Source: Hordeum vulgare subsp. vulgare (lineage: Eukaryota; Streptophyta; Magnoliopsida; Poales; Poaceae). From it: a stretch of 64,000 nucleotides of DNA. The DNA lies in assembly GCF_904849725.1 (NCBI RefSeq), contig NC_058521.1, positions 555,664,176-555,728,175 of the forward strand. Direction: 5' to 3'. The notes beneath the pieces are model-generated. The model saw only the letters and a program-made list of their open reading frames with translations, did no database searches and had not been told where the DNA came from. The position numbers and the translations under genes are program-made. Positions 56,455 to 64,000 of this stretch are shown here, piece by piece (within the stretch, counting starts at the first letter, position 1; every line of letters begins with the position of its first letter).

Positions 56455-56620
56455 CGTGGCGGCGCGGTAGTACCGTTGTCATCGTGGTAGTACCGCTTGG
56501 CCAGCGGTAGTACCGCTCGCCCTGCGTTAGTAAAAATTTACTACCGTGCTAGGGGCGGTAGTACCGCTCGGCCAGCGGTAGTAAAATTTTACTACCGTGC
56601 TCGGGGCAGTAGTACCGTGC
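56455..56620. repeat. GCGGTAGTA palindrome cluster (internal 2)
   Basis: Five or more imperfect GCGGTAGTACCGCT and GTAGTAAA(A)TTTTACTAC units immediately upstream of the TATA-like box. Confidence 0.75.
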
Positions 56621-57008
56621 TCCTTTCGACAAACTGCCTTGAAAAATAGCTCTACTCCCCTCGACAGTATAAAGGACTTGAACAATGCCAGTGTTCAAGA
56701 AAAGAGAACATGAAAACCCAAATAAGGATAAGAAGCAACACCGAATATCCCGATGGAGAGAGGGCGGTGGCCGAAGCCACCAACGTTTGAGACACATGGT
56801 ATGACACCGCGAAGAATTATCCTTGGGTTCATGACCACAGCTCGTCTTTGAAGCACAAGTGCCATCAACAATGGCTAATGTGAAAGATTTGATCAATTTA
56901 TGCATAATAGGGGGAGGAGAAGTGCATTGAGAGAACAACACTCCCCCTATGTCCATGCATACATCTAGAGCCAAATATAATGATGAGTGGGGTGTGGTGT
57001 GCCTGGTT

Positions 57009-57691
57009 TCAATCTACATTACTTGAATCAATGATACTTAGATCATGCCCTAACTCGCGAAACCTTGCTTCATCTAGAGGTTTTGTAAAAATATCTGCAA
57101 GTTTCTCTTGAGTATTGATGAAGAGGGCCTCAATATCTCCTTGCTTGATATGATCTCGAATGAAATGGTGACGTATATCAATATGCTTGGTCTTGCTATG
57201 TTGCACCGGATTAAGGGATATCTTGATAGCACTCTCATTGTCACACAAAGAGGCACTTTGTCACAAGTGACACCGTAATCCTTTAAAGTTTGCCTCATCC
57301 ATAGTATTTGAGCACAACACCTTGCAGCAGCTACATACTCAGCTTCGGTGGAAGAAAGTGACACACAATTTTGCTTCTTCGAATACCAACTTACCAAGGA
57401 ACGACCAAGGAATTGGCATCCTCCAGAGGTTGATTTCCTTCCAACACAGTCTCCAGCCCAATCTGAGTCAGAGTAACCTACTAAACTGAAACTTGCTCCC
57501 TTGGGGTACCATAAGCCAAAGTTTGGGGTATGAGCCAAGTATCGAAAGATACGTTTGGCTGCCGCATAGTGGCTTTCCTTTGGTGTGGATTGAAACCATG
57601 CACAGATTCCCACACTCAGCATGATATCGGGTCTAGATGCACAAAGGTAAAGCAGGGATCCAATCATGGAGCGATATACCTTTTGATCCAC
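57009..57691 (-). pseudogene. RNase H and C-terminus of Maximus-type pol
   Basis: YSDSDWAGD (first catalytic Asp), SSTEAEYVAAARCCAQILWM (Glu and second region), then in a second frame CDNESAIKISLNPVQHSKTK and the closing FTKPLDEARFRELGH to the stop at 57009. A frameshift at about 57250 separates the two. Degrades the RNA template during reverse transcription. The upstream RT ends at about 57725. Confidence 0.8.
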
Positions 57692-57724
57692 GTCTTTACC
57701 ATTGGGATCACTATCGAACTTGCA

Positions 57725-58693
57725 TTAGGTTGGCATGGGCAATTTGACTGGCTTAACGTCCTCGAGCTCGAACCTCTTGAGCATGTCTTGAGTGTACTTG
57801 GCTTGTTTGATGAATGTTTTTTCTCTTCCTTGTTTGATTTCAAACCCGAGAAAGAACTTCAACTCTCCCATCATCGACATCTCAAACTTCTCGGTTATTA
57901 GAGCAGAAAATTCTTCATTGAAAGATTTGTAAGGAGAACCAAATATAATATCATCAACATATAGTTGGCATATTAACAACTCCCCTTTGACCTTCTTCGT
58001 AAAAAGAGTGGGATCAATTTTCCCAATCTCAAACCCATGGTCTTGCAACAACTCAGTAAGGTACTCATACCACGCACGTGGGGCTTGTTTAAGACCATAG
58101 AGTGCCTTCCTGAGTTTGTATCCATGAGTGGGGAACTTGGGATCCTCGAAAACCGGGGGTTGTTTGACATATACCAACTCATTTAAAGGACCATTTAGAA
58201 AAGCACTCTTCACATACATTTGTTGCAATTTAAAGTCATGATGAGAAGCGAAAGCAAGTAACATGCAAATAGATTCAAGACGAGCGACATGAGCAAAGGT
58301 TTCACCGTAGTCGATACCCTCGACTTGGGAGTAGCCTTGCACCATCAATCTTGCCTTGTTTCGAATGACCACACCATTTTCATCCTGCTTGTTCTTGAAG
58401 ATCCATTTGGTTCCAATGACATTATTTTCCTCCGTTGGTCTTGGCACTAATTCCCAAACTTGATTGCGCTCGAAGTTGTTAAGTTCATCATGCATAGCTT
58501 CGAGTCAATCCTCATCATCAAGTGCATCATCTACATTTTGGGGTTCAACACATGAAACAAACGCGTGATGCATACAAAAGTTTGATAATTGTTGACGAGT
58601 GGTTACCCCTTTATTGAAGCTACCAAGCACATTCTTGAAGATGTGTTGTCGAACTCGGAGTTTGTTGGCTATCTTGGCAGCACGGCGCTTCAT
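57725..58693 (-). pseudogene. Reverse transcriptase of the Maximus-type element
   Basis: 58495-57725 is open for 256 codons: GTKWIFKNKQDENG, AFLNGPLNELVYVKQPPVFE, ALYGLKQAPRAWYE and the active-site YVDDIIFGS are all intact. FAHVARLES shows His where Pro is usual. Upstream, 58693-58505 (KRRAAKIANKLRV...) continues toward integrase with a stop at about 58500. Makes element DNA from RNA. The best preserved retroelement enzyme in the window. Confidence 0.85.
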
Positions 58694-58771
58694 AATTTCC
58701 CTACTTGATAGTGTAGGGGTTTCTTCTTGAACGCATTGAGCACCGTCTTGACCTTGCTCACTAGATTGCCC

Positions 58772-59981
58772 TTAATCTTGTGGTTGCACTAGATCTTGAG
58801 CCGGGTCGAAATCTGGAGCATGCTCTTGGACATCATTTGGTGTGACACCATCTCCATGAGGTTGATCTTGTCCTTGATCAGGTTCATCAGGTTGAGGGTC
58901 TTCACTTTGTTCTTCGGAAGCGTGTGGGTCTAGCGAGGGTGATGGCTCCACTTGGATAGAGCATTGTCCTTCTCCTTCGGCCAGAAGGGGTTCCTCAATA
59001 GGGAGTATTTGACCAATCCCCATTCTTTTTATGACTTGAGGAGGAATTTCATCACCTACATCACAAAGACCACTTTGCTCCACTTGGGAGCCATTATTCT
59101 CATCAAACTCCATGTTACACACCTCCACAATGAGTTCGGTGGACTTGTTGAGAACACGGTAAGCATGGGAGTTTGTAGCATAACCAACAAATATGCCCTC
59201 CTCAGCTTTAGCTTCAAATTTAGACAAACGAACATTTTTCTTGAGTATGAAACACTTAGAACCGAACACCCGGAAGTACTTGAGGTTGGGCTTGTTCCCG
59301 AAAAGAATCTCATACGGAGTCTTGTTCAAGCCTTTGCGGAGGTAGAGCCGATTGGATGCATGACACGCGGTGCTAATGGCTTGAGCCCAGAAGTTGTACG
59401 GAGATTTTAATTTCGCCATCATGGTTCTTGTCGCGTCCATCAATGTATGGTTCTTCATTTCCGCAACACCGTTCCGTTGAGGGGTATTGGGTGCTGACTA
59501 TTGATGCTTAATCCCTCATCACTAAGGAACTCATTTAAGGTGTACTTCTTGAACTCAGTGTCGTTGTCACTTCTAATCATCAATATCTTTGCTTCATATT
59601 GATGTTGAGCTTCATTAGCAAAGTCGATGCAGTTTGTTGAGTCTCACTCTTCTTCTTGAAGAAATATACCCAAGTGTATCTTGAGTAGTTATCCACGATC
59701 ACCAAGCAACACTTTCTTCCCCCAAGACTATCAAAAGAGGGAGGTCCAAACAGATCCATGTGAAGGAGCTCCAAAGGCTTTTTAGAGTATATGACAGTCG
59801 TGGGACGGTGAGCTGTTTCATGAAGCTTTCCTTCAATACAAGCACTGCAAGCACGGTCTCTGGCAAAACTCACATTTGTTAGTCCACGAACATGGACCCC
59901 TTTGAGGAGACTTTGCAAAGATCTCATATTGACATGGGCTAGTCGGCGATGCCATAGCCCACCCACATCAACCTTAGCCAT
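58772..59981 (-). pseudogene. Integrase of the Maximus-type element
   Basis: 59981-59580: pre-integrase zinc site (LWHRRLAHVN...CSACIEGK) and first core motif (LLHMDLFGPPS...VDNYSRYTWVYFF). 59580-59459: the second Asp (IRSDND) lies in another frame. 59458-58772: after the Glu (AEMKNHTLMD), the KNHTLMDATRTM region, FWAQAISTACHASNRLYLR and FVGYATNSHAYRV, then a Pro/Glu/Asp/Gln-rich linker ending in a stop. One frameshift near 59480. Inserts element DNA into the genome. Confidence 0.8.
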
Positions 59982-60044
59982 TAGACAAGTTGCGGTCTTA
60001 GTAGGTCGCTCCGAAAATTTTACTACAGAGAGACCATTCTCGAC

Positions 60045-60447
60045 TTATCCAACAAAGGCTACTTTAAGAGTCTTGCTCCACAAAAGGGCCACGGTATCAA
60101 GATTAAAGAATGTGGCAAAGCCCATAATTGCAAGCTGACGAACGGAAAGCAAATTGTATGCAAGGGACTTAACAAGCATGGCCTTCTCTATAGATAAATC
60201 TTGAGAGATGACCACCTTACCAAATCCCATTACCTTAGATGTTGAGGCATCAGCAAATTGGACATGGGTGGGCATAGATGGAATTGGATGCACATTCACC
60301 ACCAAGTCCTTGCTCCCGGTCATATGATTTGTTGCTCCACTATTGAGCAACCATGACACTCCACCGGAAGCAAACTCCTGCAAGAGATCAATGCCTTGAT
60401 TTAGGTACCCATTTTTGAATGGGTCATTTGATGTTAGAAACAAGGGT
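60045..60447 (-). pseudogene. Aspartic protease of the Maximus-type element, active-site Asp changed
   Basis: SWLLNSGATNHMTGS stands where Copia proteases have W-x-x-DSG(A/C)TxHMTG: the codon at 60342-60344 (minus AAT) gives Asn for the catalytic Asp, a single G-to-A change on that strand. The following ...KVMGFGKVVI and LAYNLLSVRQLAIMGF are normal. Without Asp this protein could not process the polyprotein. Confidence 0.75.
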
Positions 60448-61038
60448 CTAAGGAACCCAAATAGCCCACTCAATGTACTCATAATAAGAACCAACAAATT
60501 TGGCATAAACATGCCCATCACTAGCAGGGTATAAAACATAAGAGGGGTTAAAATCGTCGGCAATGTTGGTGGGAGTCGTTTTGCCCTTCTTGACATTGTC
60601 AACCCCTTCATTGTTCTTCATCTTCTTACGCATACTCTCACCCTCTTTGACAAAGATGTCCTTAAGAGAGGAAGATGGCTTGGTCTTGTTTTTCCTTCTC
60701 TTCTTAGACTTGGTTGCAAACCCAAGTCCTTTCTTTCCTGCAACTTCCTTTTGATTACTCAAAAGATCATTTAGATTTTTCACTCCTTGTATGCACGTAA
60801 CGAGGGCCTTCTCAAGCTGTTCTTTCAACTTAGCATTCTCCTCCACAAGATGCACATGCTCAAAACAAGGGTTAGTAGCACAAGCATTATCAATTAAAAC
60901 AAACGGAGGACAAGTATAAATATCCTTGGTTAGTTTTACTTGGATTTGATCATGAGACTCCTTAAGGGAGGAGTGAGCACTTTTCAAGACCTTGTGGGCC
61001 TTATCAACTACGTCAAAATCTTCCTTGAGTCTATCATG
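60448..61038 (-). pseudogene. Gag C-terminal region of the Maximus-type element (right up to the MITE)
   Basis: Frame from 61038 downward: RLKEDFDVVDKAHKVLKSAH, a long coiled-coil Lys/Glu-rich region (HVHLVEENAKLKEQLEKALV), then a basic segment (KSKKRRKNKTKPSSS) leading toward protease. The frame runs through the MITE upstream without meaning. Confidence 0.7.
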
Positions 61039-61046
61039 GCCAACCC

Positions 61047-61673
61047 TAGGGGTGAAAACGGAGCGGAAATGGACGGAACTGAGTGCTATCACATTTTTTT
61101 CATATTGTTTTGCAGAAGTGAAAACGAATACAGAAACCCCGGAAATGAATACGGAAACAGATACTACCAGAAACAGACATGGAGCGAATACAAAATGGAT
61201 ACAGAAATAGAAGTGGGCATTGACCGGAACTTTAAAACCCCTTGAATCATAGAGTAATACAGACAACAACAAAAATTAATGAATTGCTAACATGTCTATA
61301 AAATAATTTGATTATGTTAGCAACATATCCTAGTATTGTATTAGTACATGACAATTCTGCATAGGGTATAGCTGAGTACATATATGGTAGTAAAAGTTGG
61401 GCCTCAAATGATCCATTATGCTCATTGTGTCATTGTGTGTTATTTGGTGGTTGGGCTACAAAGTAGCCGTAGGCCTATAGTAAAAATGGGAAATTCCATA
61501 TTGACGGAAACAGAAAGTTCCATTTTCACATATGTTCCACCGGAAAACACTCTTCCGTTTTTGTTTTTGTTTTCGCATTAAAAATTCCATTTCCATTTCC
61601 ACTTTCATATTTCCTCTCCGTTTTCATTTTTCCTCCTAAAAAGCGGAAAGTTTCCACTCCTTTTTCATCCCTA
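61047..61673. mobile_element. hAT-type MITE in gag, 8-bp target duplication
   Basis: 627 bp with terminal repeats TAGGGGTGAAAACGGAGCGG and (right end, complement) TAGGGATGAAAAAGGAGTGG, 20 of 23 positions equal, flanked by GCCAACCC at 61039-61046 and 61674-61681. TIR style and an 8-bp duplication are diagnostic of hAT. It encodes nothing. Subterminal AAACGGA/TCCGTTT motifs repeat on both sides. Confidence 0.92.
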
Positions 61674-61681
61674 GCCAACCC

Positions 61682-62496
61682 CAAGTGCAACCTTCTCATA
61701 TTTCATAATTTAGCATGATCAACGTTGTGTGACTCCTCAAGAGCCAAACGAAGACCACGCTCTTCTTCTGGAGCAATGAATAGTTCTGCTATCTCATCGG
61801 CGTAATCACGACTATGTTCTTGCATCTTGGAGATAGTATCCTCATGAGTCTCAATGAGATCATTTGATTCACCAAGTTATTCCAAATGAGCAACAAAGTG
61901 TCTTTTGGTTTCACCCTTTATCTTACAAAAGAATTTATCAAATCTATTTTCTCAAGTTCTACTACCTCACTATTATCAACATAGTCTAATAACGAAGGAG
62001 AGGTACTGAGAGTGGTCTTGGTGCTAGGGGTTACCTTATTCATACCTTTGGCCATGAGGCACTTGGCGATACGGTTCTCGTTGGTGGCGCCGAAGAGAGA
62101 TACCTTGGGGGAGGAAGTGGCAATGGTGACAGTGGCCGTTGCCATCCCCTCACGACCTATATTGTCTTCATCATCATCGGATGTGTACTCTTCGTGGGCC
62201 ACCAAGCCCCTTGGATGAGTCTTCTTGGTGAAGGTGTTCTTGTTAGGGAAGGACTTGGGCCTATCCTTGTGAATGAGCTTGCCCCCGTTGTACTCCCTCT
62301 TCTCATAGGGACAATCTTCAACAAAGTGGCTCACATTGCCGCAGTTGTAGCATGTCCGTACTCGTTTTTGTTCTTGGAACCACTTGAGTGGTCCTTGGAG
62401 AAGTTGGGCCTTGAGTTTTTTTCCCCAAAACTACCTCGAAGCAAGAGCCATGTGCTCATGATAAGCGTATTTTGTGTCTTCGTGGCAACCATCTTC
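61682..62496 (-). pseudogene. Gag of the Maximus-type element with CCHC zinc knuckle
   Basis: The zinc knuckle reads CYNCGNVSHFVEDCPYEK (about 62357-62300), C-x2-C-x4-H-x4-C complete. Downstream are a basic segment (KLIHKDRPKSFPNKN), an acidic one and Ser/Thr-rich sequence to a stop at 61918, then a coiled-coil remnant to 61682. Upstream, KYAYHEHMALASR-like residues precede two frame slips. The Copia LTR at 62497 cuts off the N-terminus. Confidence 0.75.
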
Positions 62497-64000
62497 TGTT
62501 GGAATTATGCCCTAGAGGCAATAATAAATATAGTTATTATTATAATTCCTGTATCAAGATAATCGTTTATTATCCATGCTATAATTGTATTGAATGAAGT
62601 CTCATTTACATGTGTGGATACATAGACAAAACACTGTCCCTAGCAAGCCTCTAATTGGCTAGCCAGTTGATCAAAGATAGTCAGTGTCTTCTGATTATGA
62701 ACAAGGTGTTGTTGCTTGATAACTGGATCACGTCATTAGGAGAATCACGTGATGGACTAGACCCAAACTAATAGACGTAGCATGTTGATCGTGTCATTTT
62801 GTTGCTACTGTTTTCTGCGTGTCAAGTATTTGTTCCTATGACCATGAGATCATATAACTCACTGACACCGGAGGAATACTTTGTGTGTATCAAACGTTGC
62901 AACGTAACCGGGTGACTATAAAGATGCTCTACAGGTATCTCCGAAGGTGTTAGTTGAGTTAGTATGGATCAAGACTGGGATTTGTCACTCCGTTTGACGG
63001 AGAGGTATCTCGGGGCCCACTCGGTAATACAACATCACACACAAGCCTTGCAAGCAATGTAACTTAGTGTAAGTTGCGGGATCTTGTATTACGGAACGAG
63101 TAAAGAGACTTGCCGGTAAACGAGATTGAAATAGGTATGGGGATACTGACGATCGAATCTCGGGCAAGTAACATACCGAAGGACAAAGGGAATGACATAC
63201 GGGATTATATGAATCCTTGGCACTAAGGTTCAAACGATAAGTTCTTCGTAGAATATGTAGGATCCAATATGGGCATCCAGGTCCCGCTATTGGATATTGA
63301 TCGAGGAGTCTCTCGGGTCATGTCTACATAGTTCTCGAACCCGCAGGGTCTGCACACTTAAGGTCCGACGTTGTTTTATGCGTATTTGAGTTATATGGTT
63401 GGTTACCGAATGTTGTTCGGAGTCCTGGATGAGATCACGGACGTCACGAGGGTTTCCGTAATGGTCCGGAAACGAAGATTGATATATAGGATGACCTCAT
63501 TTGATTACCGGAAGGTTTTCGGAGTTACCGGGAATGTACCGGGAATGACGAATGGGTTCCGGGAGTTCACCGGGAGGGGGCAACCCACCCCGGGGAAGCC
63601 CATAGGCCTTGAGGGTGGCGCACCAGCCCTTAGTGGGCTGGTGGGACATCCCAAAAGGGCCCTATGCGCATTGGAAGAAAAATCAAAGAGAAAGGAAAAA
63701 AAAAGGAGGAGGTGGGAAGGGAAGGAAGGACTCCCACCCACCAAACCAAGTCCAACTTGGTTTGGGGGGGGAGACCTTCCCCCCTTGGCTCGGCCGACCC
63801 CCTTGGGGCTCCTTGAGCCCCAAGGCAAGGCCCCCCCTCTCCCACCTATATATACGGAGGTTTTAGGGCTGATTTGAGACGACTTTTCCACGGCAGCCCG
63901 ACCACCATACCTCCACGGTTTTTCTTCTAGATCGCGTTTCTGCGGAGCTAGGGCGGAGCCCTGCTGAGACAAGGTCATCACCAACCTCTGGAGCGCCTTC
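62497..64000 (+). repeat. LTR of Copia copy 4 (runs off the window)
   Basis: Starts TGTTGGAATTATGCCCTAGAGG and matches the first 1504 bases of the other Copia LTRs. The preceding 5 bases (TCTTC, 62492-62496) would be the target duplication. Whether it is a solo LTR or a full element cannot be seen. Confidence 0.88.

Larger units (their letters stand above)
43140..64000 (-). mobile_element. Maximus-type (SIRE lineage) Copia, nested host of later insertions
   Basis: On the minus strand: gag with zinc knuckle, protease, integrase, RT, RNase H, a third gene of the putative plant transposon protein type, PPT and 3' LTR. The 5' LTR lies beyond the window. It entered the second Athila-type element just after the primer site (43139/43140). 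Later guests are a Copia in its 3' LTR, a solo Gypsy LTR in ORF3, a hAT MITE in gag and a Copia LTR in gag (62497). Coding parts carry few lesions, so it is younger than Copia copies 1-3 in coding decay, or belongs to a lineage with intact masters. Confidence 0.85.

Overview
The window looks like a chromosomal segment of a Triticeae grass (wheat, Aegilops or barley group). The Angela/WIS/BARE-type Copia LTRs, the Maximus-type Copia with its extra 3' gene, the Athila-group Gypsy with a tRNA-Asp primer site, and the Stowaway, PIF/Harbinger and hAT elements are all types I know from wheat and barley. These family names come from memory of the families, not from a search. Almost everything is transposable-element DNA. 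I find one apparently intact host gene, at 18.6-19.3 kb.

Layout. 1-1929: 3' end and 3' LTR of a Gypsy element whose body lies left of the window; it interrupts a minus-strand Copia (1930-6142) of which the 5' LTR and about 2.4 kb of interior remain. 6143-8093: CACTA-like subterminal repeats, a decayed LINE 3' end and an exon-like ORF. 8094-16203: a plus-strand Copia flanked by CCTCA duplications, inserted in that ORF, with a deletion across its 3' LTR. 16209-19343: ORF remainder, a Stowaway MITE nested in another, a poly(A)-tailed retroposon, and the host gene: a two-exon alpha-crystallin-domain protein with a C-terminal membrane anchor (RTM2-like), with a TATA box.

19792-38226: a short Harbinger-like element split by a 9.7-kb Athila-type Gypsy (20368-35252) that has gag, protease and the Athila ORF but no reverse transcriptase. 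That Gypsy's own 5' LTR is split by a 5152-bp non-coding TG...CA insertion (29080-34231) that I read as a giant solo LTR. A second Harbinger element (35764-38226) carrying a broken DDE transposase sits on the same TAA target. 38230-41452: 5'-truncated chromovirus Gypsy pol and an LTR-like fragment.

41453-64000: a four-family nest. An Athila-type 5' LTR with primer site (41453-43139) is interrupted just after its primer site by a Maximus-type Copia on the minus strand (43140 to beyond the window). Its 3' LTR is split by a complete Copia (43490-52056, GTGTA duplications), its third ORF by a solo Gypsy LTR (53762-55302, ATGAT duplication), its gag by a hAT MITE (61047-61673, 8-bp duplication), and its gag again by another Copia LTR (62497 onward).

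The elements do not cooperate as a pathway; the nesting gives their order of arrival. The observations I would pursue are the exon-like acidic ORF and two tRNA-like Pol III modules inside the giant LTR, the ladder of primer-site-like motifs in the Athila LTR, the third gene of the Maximus element with its own TATA box and intron signal, and the paired Harbinger elements.
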